Positions 17,934 through 28,445 of a stretch of 64,000 bases of DNA are shown here, piece by piece. The notes under the pieces were generated by a model that saw only the letters and a program-made list of their open reading frames with translations, did no database searches and was not told the origin of the DNA. The number at the start of each line of letters is the position of its first letter. Positions within the stretch are counted from its first letter, which is position 1. Made by a program: the position numbers and the translations under genes. This stretch comes from Tessaracoccus antarcticus (GTDB lineage Bacteria; Actinomycetota; Actinomycetes; Propionibacteriales; Propionibacteriaceae), in assembly GCF_003688855.1 (NCBI RefSeq), contig NZ_REFW01000001.1, forward strand, positions 558,001 to 622,000, given 5' to 3'.

Positions 17934-18980
17934 ATGAGCGCAGTCAAGCGGTTTGTGACGCTCGACGATGTCGCCTCGGCCGCAGGTGTTTCACGCGCCA
18001 CCGTCTCCCGGGTGATCAACGAGACCAAGTTTGTTGAACCACAGGTGGCCGACAGGGTTCGCGTCGCCATCAAACAGTTGGGCTACGTACCGAACCACGC
18101 CGCCCGGGCGCTGAGCACCCGACGCACCGACATGGTGGCTCTCGTTGCGACCGAGCCGCAGGCACGGTTCTTCCACGACCCGTTCTTCGCCGACATCGTC
18201 CAGGGTGTCTCGAAGGAGCTCGGTGACGTCGACATGCGGATGCTCATGGCGCTCATCCAGACGCCCGAAGAATTGGGGCGCTTCCAGAACTACCTTCTTG
18301 GGCGCCCCGTCGACGGCGTCCTCGTCATCTCCGAACACACCGCCCTCCAGATTGCGCCCTCCATGGCCACCGCAGGCATTCCCATCGTGCTGGGTGGACG
18401 TCCCATGGATGGCGCCTGGTCGGACATCGCACATGTGGACCACGACAATCGGCGGGGTGCACGTCTGGCTGCCGAGCACCTCATCCACAGGGGCTCACGG
18501 AAGATCGCCACCATCGCCGGACCGCCCGACATGTCGGCGGGGATTGACAGGCTCCATGGTTTCCGTGACGCCTTCCCAGGGCCGGTGGCACCGGAACTCG
18601 TCGCCACCGGCGACTTCTCCGCAGCGGGTGGGGCCAGTGCCATGGAGAAGCTCCTTGACCAGGCCCCCGATCTGGACGCGGTCTTCGCCGCATCCGATCT
18701 CATGGCCCTCGGTGCCATGCAAACCCTTCGGCGGCTCGGGAAGAGGGTGCCCGACGACGTGGCCGTCGTCGGGTTTGACGACATCGAACTCGGCGCGACC
18801 GCCGAGACGCCTCTCACGACCATCCGCCAGGAGACCGTCACGCAAGGCCGCATGATGGTGCGCCTGTTGCTACGGCTCCTGGGACGCACTCCTGACCTGG
18901 GAACGGCCGGCAGAGCAACCCTGCCTCCCGGCCCCTCCATGATGCTCCCCGTCACCCTCGTCACGAGGGCGAGCGCCTGA
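17934..18980 (+). CDS. LacI-family transcriptional regulator, 348 aa
   Basis: The N-terminal LacI helix-turn-helix (residues 8-55) reads TLDDVASAAGVSRATVSRVI with the hinge helix NHAARALSTRR. A periplasmic-binding-protein-like effector domain follows, with typical phrases FHDPFFADIVQGVSKEL, DGVLVISEH, HLIHRGSRKIATIAG, DAVFAASDLMALGAMQ and DDVAVVGFDDIELG. Length is normal. It lies directly upstream of the secreted beta-galactosidase gene, whose 5' region carries a LacI-type operator at 19267-19278, so it most likely represses that gene in response to a galactoside or related sugar. Ligand identity is inference from position. Confidence 0.94.
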   Translation: MSAVKRFVTLDDVASAAGVSRATVSRVINETKFVEPQVADRVRVAIKQLGYVPNHAARALSTRRTDMVALVATEPQARFFHDPFFADIVQGVSKELGDVDMRMLMALIQTPEELGRFQNYLLGRPVDGVLVISEHTALQIAPSMATAGIPIVLGGRPMDGAWSDIAHVDHDNRRGARLAAEHLIHRGSRKIATIAGPPDMSAGIDRLHGFRDAFPGPVAPELVATGDFSAAGGASAMEKLLDQAPDLDAVFAASDLMALGAMQTLRRLGKRVPDDVAVVGFDDIELGATAETPLTTIRQETVTQGRMMVRLLLRLLGRTPDLGTAGRATLPPGPSMMLPVTLVTRASA

Positions 18981-19402
18981 CGCGTGCCGGAGTGCCGACG
19001 ACCTCGGCCGCGAGTCCACGGCGGAACAGGGCGGCGCAAATTGTGTGGTGGGGGTGACGTTCGACCTCGGGGAGATCTCGGGCAAGAACCAAGCTGATGT
19101 TCATGGTGAATGCCCTCGCCACCCCTGTGCTGATGCAGCCCACGGTGTGTCGGCGCCGAATACGGTCTGGGCACCTCGCGGCGTGGGGGCCGAGGCAACC
19201 GGGAAATCGCCGTGGGTCTCAGTCCGTAGACCGCCAGCGTGCAGCGGGAGGCCCGTGATAGGTTTTTGAAACGTTTTATCCGTGGACGGGGCACAGCCCG
19301 GTTGGTCGGCGTGACGTGTTCGGGGTGGTACTGAGGACGTACCAGTCACCCCACATCTGTGTCCGCTTTGCGACGTTGCCGTCGCGAACGAAAGGTTTCA
19401 CC
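18981..19402. other. Intergenic region between LacI gene and beta-galactosidase
   Basis: 422 bases without a credible gene. It contains the LacI-type operator near 19267 and the ribosome-binding site of the beta-galactosidase gene. I found no RNA gene, repeat or clear terminator in the first 280 bases. Confidence 0.6.
19267..19278. promoter_or_regulatory. LacI-type operator upstream of beta-galactosidase
   Basis: TGAAACGTTTTA, an imperfect palindrome centred on the CG typical of LacI-family sites, inside the AT-rich run TTTTTGAAACGTTTTATC that stands out in high-GC surroundings. It lies about 125 bp before the start codon. The adjacent LacI gene is the obvious candidate binder. Confidence 0.6.
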
Positions 19403-22400
19403 ATGCCCCCCGCATACGCGCCCCGCAGAAAACTGGTCGCTCTCCTGATCTCAGCAGCCCTGCTCTGGGTTCCCATGGCACCCGTGAGCCACGCCGCCCC
19501 CGGCGACCCGGTGGCCAACCCTGAGGTCACCGGCCAGGAATGGAGAACACCCGCTGTCGTTCGAGTGGGGCAGACGCCGGCCCGGAGCGTCATGATTCCC
19601 TTCGACACCGTCGGAGACGCCAAAGCGAACCCTGACCTGCACTCCGCCGAGCGGGCATCGACGAACGCCACACTTCTCAACGGCACGTGGAAGTTCAACT
19701 ACGTCCAAGCACCCGCCGACAAGCCCGAACTGGCCGGCGTGACTGCCATCCCTGACGAGGGTTACCAGGACATCATGGTGCCCTCCAGTTGGCAGGTGGC
19801 CGGCAAGTACGCCGGTGCTCTGGGCACCGACTACCCCATTTACAACAACCAGGACTACCCGTTCCAGGCCTCCGGTGGCGGTATCGCCAGCCAGGGAGAC
19901 TTCGAGGCTGCCCAAGCGCCCACCACGTTCAATCCCGTGGGCACCTACATGCGCATGCTTGACCTGACTGCCGACGAGATCGCGGGCAACCGCCAGATCC
20001 TGAGCTTCCTGGGGGTCGAGGCCGGCTTCTACCTCTACGTCAACGGCGCCGTCGTCGGCTACGGGGAGGACAGCTTCAGCACGTCGGAGTTCGACATCAC
20101 CGACTACGTGCACGAGGGCACCAACCACATCGCAGTCCAGGTCTACCGGTGGACCACGGGCAGTTTCCTCGAAAACCAGGATGGGCTCGACTTCGGTGGA
20201 ATCCACCGGGACGTGGTCCTGACCGTCCAGCCGAAGGCGTCGATCTACGACTACAACGTGGAGACCACCTTCGCCAACCACGACTACTCGTCCGCCAGGG
20301 TCGCGGTTCGCTCCGACATTGCCAACACCGGTGATGCGGCGCAGACACGGATCGTCAGGACCCACCTTTTCGATGCCAGCGGCAATGAAGTCAAGGTGCA
20401 GGCGTCGCCGCCGTTGACGGTGGCACCGGGCACCACCGGCTCGGTCACAACGGAGATCGTTCTCGCCAATCCCTCACTGTGGTCCGCGGAAGTCCCCAAC
20501 CTGTACACCGTCGTCCTGGAACTGACGGACACTGCAGGTGCCTCGATCCAGTCCATGGGCAAGCGCGTCGGCATCCGCGAGTTCTACATGGCAGACGCGG
20601 GTACCACCGACTCGACGTCGAACATGCGCATCAACGGCCAGAACATCGAGTTCTACGGCGTGAACCGGGGCGAGAACGACCCCGCCCACGGCCACCACGT
20701 TCCGTACGAGATGATCGTGAAGGACGTCCAGAACGCCAAGCAGCTCAACATGAACGCCATCCGGACCAGCCATTTCCCGCCTGACCCCCATCTGCTGGAC
20801 CTGGCCGACGAGTATGGGATCTACGTCATGGACGAGGTCAACGTGGAATCGCACAATGGCCGCGACGGCATCAACAACACCCCGTTCTCCATCGATCCAA
20901 GCCTGACCAGCCGCGACTTCCCCGGCAATGACAGCCGCTACACCGAATCCATGCGCCAGCGAATGGAAAGCATGGTGCAGCGCGACAAGAGCCACGCGAG
21001 CGTGTTGATCTACTCCCTCGGCAATGAGGCCGGCACCGGTCCCAACTTCGAGACGATGATGGATGTCATCAAGGAACTCGATGGCGAGAAGCTCATCCAC
21101 TACCAGGGTGACAACGGCAACCCACGGGTGGACATGATCGGTGCCATGTACCCGCCGTACGACCAGGCGAACCGGCCCGATTCCCGCAAGCCGTTCATCA
21201 TGATGGAGTACCAGCACTCCATGGGTAACACCGGCGGGGAGCTCAAGCGCTACACCGACCTCATGGAGGGCTCCTACCGCCAGCAGGGCGGCTTCATCTG
21301 GGACTACGTCGACCAGTCGGCCCTGACGCTCAAGCCGGGCGTTGACCCGGGCGGTGACATCACCCGCGACGACCTCTTCTACGGCATGGACGGCAGTTGG
21401 CCCCAGGTCTCCGGCGACGGGAACTTCCTCATGAACGGGCTCATCTTCCCGGACCGCACATGGCAACCTGAGGCCTACGAGGTGCGCCAGCAGTACCAGG
21501 ACATCAAATTCACCCAGACACCGACGCAGGGCACTGCCCAGCAGGTGACGATGGTCAACCTCAACCGATTCAAGAACGCCAACCACTACGACATCGTCTG
21601 GTCACTGCAGGAGGATGGCGCCACCATCCAGAGCGGGACGTTCACCGACGCGGAGGCCAGCCTTGCGGCCCCCACCGGCAACGTGAACGCCGGCTCGACC
21701 AGGACCCTGACGGCTCCCTACGTTCTTGATGCCCCCAAGGCGGGTGCGGAGTATTTCCTCCTCGTTGAGTACAAGCTGAAGGCGGACGCACCGTACGCCG
21801 ACAAGGGCTACGTCCAGGGCAGCGCACAGTTCCTGATCGGCGCCGTGGGTCAGGACCAGAACATCGATCCCACGGCCGTCCCGCCGTCGAGCACCCAGGA
21901 CCTGCACGACGCCGTCGTCGTTGAGGGCGAGACACCGAGCGGTGAGGAGTTCTCCGTATCCGTGGACAAGACCACGGGACTTCTGGACGCCTACGTCGTC
22001 GGCGGTCGGGACCTCATATCCAAGGCGCCCGTCGGCTCCTTCTTCCGGGCCGAGACGGACCAGTCGAGCGCTGTGAAGGGCAACGCCCACACCACGAATG
22101 CGGCCGAGGCCTACCAGGGCTGGCTTGACCAGGGCGAGAACGCGACTGACGTCAAGGTGAACGTACTGACTGCCATCGATGGCGTCTCGCGCATCGTCGT
22201 CAACTCGACGCTGCGCAACGGCAGCGCCTTCTCGACCGCGTACACCGTGCACACAGACGGCACGATCGCCGTCGCCGCCAAGCTCGTCCCGTCTGCCGGT
22301 GCACCCGACCAACTGGGCGAGTTCGGCATGATGATGCAGGTCCCCAGTGCTTTCGAGAACGTCTCCTGGTACGGCCGCGGGCCCGCGGAGACCTACTGGG

Positions 22401-25400
22401 ACCGCAAGGAGGGTGTGAAGGTCGGCGTCTGGAACGGGACGGTCACGGACCAGTTCGTGCCGTACGAGCGGGTCCAGGAGAACGGCAACAAGACCGATGT
22501 CCGGTGGCTCGCGCTCACGAACGACGCCGGTGATGGCCTGCTTGCGTCAATGAACTACGGTCCCGGTTACTCCGGCGATCCCCTGGAAGCGGTGGCGTTG
22601 CACTACACCCCGAAGGCCTTGTCGTCGTACAACTCCAAGATCCTCTACCCGTTCCAGGCCCAGAAGACCGACGACGTGGTGCTGCGGCTGCTGAAGCACC
22701 AGAAGGGTGTCGGCAACCTCGACTGGGGTTCCGAGCCGCCCACGGCGGTCCTCCCGAAGAGCGACGCCGCCAACCAGAGCTACTCCTACATGTTGCGACC
22801 ACTGACCGCAGGCACGGATCCGATGGCACTGTCCAAGGAGATCTACCCCGAGCCTGCCTTCCCGATGCTCGATGCGATCACGATCGACGGTATGCCATTG
22901 ACGGGTTTCCAGCCCGAAAAGTTCGCCTACGACTACACGCTGCCCGACTACTACCCCTCGGCCCGGGTGCCCGTGGTGGCTGCCACGGCCCCCGAGGGCG
23001 CGACGGTGACCATCGAGCAGCCGGGCTCCACTCCCGGCACCGCGGTTCTCCACGTGATGGTGGGATCCTCGACCGTTGACTACGTGGTCGACATCACGCC
23101 GGGAGCGGCACCCAAGCCGACCATCCAGATCCCCGACATCGTCCAGGTCCCCGGGAGCATTTCCGGCTCTGGGCGCTACACCGTCGGTATGGCCGGTGTC
23201 GGTGACCTCCTCTACGCCTACAGCGGCTACGCAGGGATCGGGGAGAACGTCAGCGGCACCGGTGCTGCGCTCCAGACGGCCAGTGGATTCCACGACAAGG
23301 GCTTCCAGGGCAACGCCGAGCAGATCATGGACATCGACATTTCCGCCTATGCGGCGAAGTCGTTCTCTGGTGTGGGAGGAATCGACCCGTCCAAGTGGGC
23401 CGGCTCCGGTGCCACTCGTTCCTCGATCATTTTCGAGGTCTGGGCCCACAAGGATGTCAGTGAACTGGATGCCGACTACTACGAGCCGATGGCCCCCGGG
23501 GCCGCGGGTACCGGAACCATCGTCACCAACGGGTGGACCAAGCTGGCGTTCAGCCCGGTGCAGACCGGCAAGAAGGACTTCACGTTCAGCGACATTGCGC
23601 TCACCTATGACGACAACGGCGTCCCGAAGCGCTACCAGGCGCTCCGTCTGGTGATGAACGCCAACGGGGACAATGGTCACGACCAAGGCGTGTGGGGAGA
23701 TCCCAGAATTGGACTCGACGTGCCCGCCGACCCGGAACTCCGCTCCATCCGCCTCGACGGCGCCCCGCTGCCCGGCTTCTCGACGGACGTGCACGACTAC
23801 ACGGTGGTGCTCGCCAGCGGAGCCCGTACGCCGGTCGTCTCGGTCGACCATGACGCCGGTATCTTCGTGCACGCCAACCAGGCCACGGGTGTCCCCGGCA
23901 CCGCCACGGTTCTGGTCGCCTTGGATGACTACCGTATCGAGTTCGCCCGGGCCACCGCGCCCGCGGGTCAACTGGTCAACCTCGGTGACATGGTCACGGC
24001 CCCGGCCTTCACGGTGGACGGCCAGGACCAGTCCTCGGTGCTCAACGGCAACCTCGTCTACGTCTACAGCGGCGACGGCACGGTCCGCGTCGACAAGGGC
24101 GCGGGCGCGCTGCCCGGTCTCACGCTTCGGCAGAGCGGCCGCGGCGACGCCGCTGTCATCAAGGAGTACGCCCACGGCGTGGCCGGATCGGCGCAACAGG
24201 TGTTGGACATCGACATCTCGCACCGGGATGCCCTGCGCTTCACCGCAGACGTTGGTGTGGACTGGGCCCTTGAGCCGGACTCCGCTGAATCCTCGGCCGG
24301 GCCAACGGTTCGCTTCGAGGTGTGGGCGCGTCAGGATGCCAGCACACTCACCAACGGCTACTACTCCGCAGCCAACCCTCAGCCCACGGGCGGTGGCCTG
24401 CCGACCGATGGCTGGGTGAAGCTGGGAACGTCTCCGGTCATGTCCAACTGGAATCACTCGGGCGAGCTTGAGGTCCAGCGGGATCTTCACCACTTCGATC
24501 TCGACCTCACCCATGTCGATGCCGACGGCACCCTGATGTCCTACGGGGCGGTGCGTCTGGTGATGGACCCCGTCGACGGCGACATCGCTGGCGACCACGG
24601 TGTCTGGGGCGACCCGCAGGTCACCTTCCTCGGTGATGTGATCAACGAACCGGTGGACGTGACCAGACTGACCGCCACGGTGGAGCCCGGCAAGGTCTCC
24701 GTGGGCTACCTCCTCGGCACCGGCAGGGCCGAGGGTGTGATCCGCAGCATCGCCGTGGCCTACGACGAGCAGAACCGGGTCCTCGGTGACAACGAGGCCA
24801 GGTTCGATGCGTCGGACGGCAACCAGGACGGCGACCTGCCCATCCAGTTGCCCGAAGGCACGCAGGCGGCTGCCGTGCAGTACCTCCTGATCGACGAGGC
24901 AACACTGCATCCGTTGACGGGGGCATGGAACCTTGAGCCTGTCAGCTCCGACGGAGTGTTCACGCACGAACCCCTCCGTGAGGTCCTGCCAGCATCCGAT
25001 CCCCAATTCGACGTCTCGTTCGATCCGACGACGCAACTGGTCACGCTGACTGGTGCCGGTTTCTCGCCGCGCTCGGTCATCGTGGTCGAGGGGACCATTC
25101 GGGGTTCCGACGGGTTGGACCACATCGCCCTCGTCACCGTGGACGCACGAGGGGTGCTGAGCCACAGCTATCCGTCGGCGGCCACGACGCTCGAGGACGT
25201 CCGGGTTCGCATCGGTGGACAGGGCTTTGACGACATCCTGTCGTTCCGTGTCTCCGTGCCGGTCGACTCGGTGTCCGTCTCGGGAACCGGAGTGGTGGAC
25301 GGGGCGGCCGACCTTCTCGTCGGCGGGGTTCTGGCCCTCACTGCTGCCGTGCTTCCCGAGGACGCATCGGATGCCGGCGTCACCTGGTCCAGCAGTGACA

Positions 25401-26074
25401 CCGGTGTCGCAAGCGTCGACGATGCCGGGACAGTGACGGCCAGGAGTGTGGGTACAGCCGTGGTCACCGCCACGGCCAAGGACGGCTCCGGCGCGGCGGC
25501 TGCGGTGACCATCCGGGTGACCCCGGTGGTGACACCGACACCGACGCCGACCGTCACGCCGACGCCCACCGTCACGCCAACACCGAAGCCCACGGTCACG
25601 CCAACGCCAACGCCCACGGTCACGCCAACGCCGAAGCCCACGGTCACGCGGAAGCCGGCTGTGGCCCCCTACGAGGTACCGGGGTTCCACCTCATCAATG
25701 ACCGGTCCTGGTACACCACGTGCGAGACGTACTCGCAGACAATCCGTTGCCGCACGGACATCTGGGCCACCCAGGTGAGCGTCGTCAACGGTGCATACGT
25801 GTCCCGGACAGGGTGGTACTTCAACAACCTCACCTACCTGCCCCACATGACGCGCGCCCAGTGGGCGGGCAACCCCCTGGGGCGCTCCGGCAACTGGAGC
25901 ACCGCGGATGGCCGGAAGTGGCGCACGGAATGCGACACGGCGGCGACGGGGGCCAATGGCTGCCGGAGCTACATCTGGGCCACCTACGTCGCGGGGACCA
26001 GAGGCGCTGACGGCGTGTGGCGCTACGGGATGACGCAGGGCTGGTTGTTCAACAACATTGTCCGTTTCACATGA
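19403..26074 (+). CDS. Giant secreted multimodular beta-galactosidase (GH2), 2223 aa
   Basis: A signal peptide (residues 1-32, ending SHAAP) exports a LacZ-type GH2 enzyme that hydrolyses beta-galactosides outside the cell. The sugar-binding domain (LLNGTWKFNYV) is followed by the catalytic barrel with NGQNIEFYGVNRGENDP, acid/base Glu542 in SLGNEAG and nucleophile Glu602 in MMEYQHSMGN, then the LacZ C-terminal domain (WYGRGPAETYWDRKEG). Beyond about residue 1150 are cadherin-like/Ig spacers, two related NPCBM-like modules (about 1240-1440 and 1520-1745), a BIG2 domain (TWSSSDTGVASVD), a Thr/Pro linker and the four-Cys module. The start is the ATG at 19403 (GAAAGG upstream); an in-frame ATG at 19316 would precede the signal peptide. 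Probably LacI-controlled. Confidence 0.93.
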   Translation: MPPAYAPRRKLVALLISAALLWVPMAPVSHAAPGDPVANPEVTGQEWRTPAVVRVGQTPARSVMIPFDTVGDAKANPDLHSAERASTNATLLNGTWKFNYVQAPADKPELAGVTAIPDEGYQDIMVPSSWQVAGKYAGALGTDYPIYNNQDYPFQASGGGIASQGDFEAAQAPTTFNPVGTYMRMLDLTADEIAGNRQILSFLGVEAGFYLYVNGAVVGYGEDSFSTSEFDITDYVHEGTNHIAVQVYRWTTGSFLENQDGLDFGGIHRDVVLTVQPKASIYDYNVETTFANHDYSSARVAVRSDIANTGDAAQTRIVRTHLFDASGNEVKVQASPPLTVAPGTTGSVTTEIVLANPSLWSAEVPNLYTVVLELTDTAGASIQSMGKRVGIREFYMADAGTTDSTSNMRINGQNIEFYGVNRGENDPAHGHHVPYEMIVKDVQNAKQLNMNAIRTSHFPPDPHLLDLADEYGIYVMDEVNVESHNGRDGINNTPFSIDPSLTSRDFPGNDSRYTESMRQRMESMVQRDKSHASVLIYSLGNEAGTGPNFETMMDVIKELDGEKLIHYQGDNGNPRVDMIGAMYPPYDQANRPDSRKPFIMMEYQHSMGNTGGELKRYTDLMEGSYRQQGGFIWDYVDQSALTLKPGVDPGGDITRDDLFYGMDGSWPQVSGDGNFLMNGLIFPDRTWQPEAYEVRQQYQDIKFTQTPTQGTAQQVTMVNLNRFKNANHYDIVWSLQEDGATIQSGTFTDAEASLAAPTGNVNAGSTRTLTAPYVLDAPKAGAEYFLLVEYKLKADAPYADKGYVQGSAQFLIGAVGQDQNIDPTAVPPSSTQDLHDAVVVEGETPSGEEFSVSVDKTTGLLDAYVVGGRDLISKAPVGSFFRAETDQSSAVKGNAHTTNAAEAYQGWLDQGENATDVKVNVLTAIDGVSRIVVNSTLRNGSAFSTAYTVHTDGTIAVAAKLVPSAGAPDQLGEFGMMMQVPSAFENVSWYGRGPAETYWDRKEGVKVGVWNGTVTDQFVPYERVQENGNKTDVRWLALTNDAGDGLLASMNYGPGYSGDPLEAVALHYTPKALSSYNSKILYPFQAQKTDDVVLRLLKHQKGVGNLDWGSEPPTAVLPKSDAANQSYSYMLRPLTAGTDPMALSKEIYPEPAFPMLDAITIDGMPLTGFQPEKFAYDYTLPDYYPSARVPVVAATAPEGATVTIEQPGSTPGTAVLHVMVGSSTVDYVVDITPGAAPKPTIQIPDIVQVPGSISGSGRYTVGMAGVGDLLYAYSGYAGIGENVSGTGAALQTASGFHDKGFQGNAEQIMDIDISAYAAKSFSGVGGIDPSKWAGSGATRSSIIFEVWAHKDVSELDADYYEPMAPGAAGTGTIVTNGWTKLAFSPVQTGKKDFTFSDIALTYDDNGVPKRYQALRLVMNANGDNGHDQGVWGDPRIGLDVPADPELRSIRLDGAPLPGFSTDVHDYTVVLASGARTPVVSVDHDAGIFVHANQATGVPGTATVLVALDDYRIEFARATAPAGQLVNLGDMVTAPAFTVDGQDQSSVLNGNLVYVYSGDGTVRVDKGAGALPGLTLRQSGRGDAAVIKEYAHGVAGSAQQVLDIDISHRDALRFTADVGVDWALEPDSAESSAGPTVRFEVWARQDASTLTNGYYSAANPQPTGGGLPTDGWVKLGTSPVMSNWNHSGELEVQRDLHHFDLDLTHVDADGTLMSYGAVRLVMDPVDGDIAGDHGVWGDPQVTFLGDVINEPVDVTRLTATVEPGKVSVGYLLGTGRAEGVIRSIAVAYDEQNRVLGDNEARFDASDGNQDGDLPIQLPEGTQAAAVQYLLIDEATLHPLTGAWNLEPVSSDGVFTHEPLREVLPASDPQFDVSFDPTTQLVTLTGAGFSPRSVIVVEGTIRGSDGLDHIALVTVDARGVLSHSYPSAATTLEDVRVRIGGQGFDDILSFRVSVPVDSVSVSGTGVVDGAADLLVGGVLALTAAVLPEDASDAGVTWSSSDTGVASVDDAGTVTARSVGTAVVTATAKDGSGAAAAVTIRVTPVVTPTPTPTVTPTPTVTPTPKPTVTPTPTPTVTPTPKPTVTRKPAVAPYEVPGFHLINDRSWYTTCETYSQTIRCRTDIWATQVSVVNGAYVSRTGWYFNNLTYLPHMTRAQWAGNPLGRSGNWSTADGRKWRTECDTAATGANGCRSYIWATYVAGTRGADGVWRYGMTQGWLFNNIVRFT
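25531..25650 (+). repeat. Tandem repeat coding a Thr/Pro linker
   Basis: Degenerate tandem units of about 24 bp (core CCCACGGTCACGCCAACGCC) encode TPTPTVTPTPKPTV-type repeats between the BIG2 domain and the four-Cys module. Repeat number is likely variable between strains. It is in frame, so expansion changes only linker length. Confidence 0.85.
25670..26071 (+). other. Four-Cys C-terminal module, copy B
   Basis: Last 134 residues of the beta-galactosidase: WYTTCETYSQTIRCRT, IWATQV, GWYFNNLTYLP, QWAGNPLG, WRTECDTAATGANGCRS and GWLFNNIVRF. Cysteine spacing and most aromatic residues match copy A at 13582. Confidence 0.87.
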
Positions 26075-26112
26075 TCTGATCCGGAGAGCAACGACGTCGT
26101 TGTTGTTCAGGG

Positions 26113-26163
26113 GGGGCCGGTTCTCCCTGCCTGCGGGTCTCGCGGACAGGGAGAATTGGCCCC
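26113..26163. terminator. Long hairpin after beta-galactosidase
   Basis: Bases 26113-26129 pair with 26147-26163 over 17 positions (two G-U pairs), loop 17 nt. It lies 39 bases after the stop codon and lacks a T-run, in keeping with high-GC actinobacterial terminators. Confidence 0.6.
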
Positions 26164-26332
26164 TCTGCTGCAGCCTGACCGGCGCCATCCCGGACGGCTC
26201 ACAGACCGATTGGCGGGCATGGAGGGATACGGGGACCCGTCCAGACCCCCACCGGGGCTTCACAACAGCGTTTTTTGCCGTTTGATGGCGAAACGGCGGG
26301 GTCTCGGTACCTCCATTCCGACCCCGACCCGG

Positions 26333-26338
26333 TAGACT
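26333..26338 (+). promoter_or_regulatory. gyrB: -10 box of gyrB
   Basis: TAGACT, a good actinobacterial -10 hexamer, 57 bases before the gyrB start. No clear -35 box. Confidence 0.5.
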
Positions 26339-26382
26339 TAGGATGTTGTCAAAGCCGTCGGAATCCGGCGGCTGTTGTGTGA

Positions 26383-28431
<2,049 letters not shown>

Positions 28432-28445
28432 GCCCGAGGTAAGAG

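Noticed and set aside
25531-25650. Possible CRISPR array
   Set aside because: The repeats are short, contiguous and in frame, encoding a Thr/Pro linker; there are no spacers or cas genes.
22547-26263. 1238-codon minus-strand open frame opposite the beta-galactosidase
   Set aside because: The plus strand encodes an unmistakable GH2 protein; the antisense product is Arg/Gly/Asp-rich and unlike any protein.
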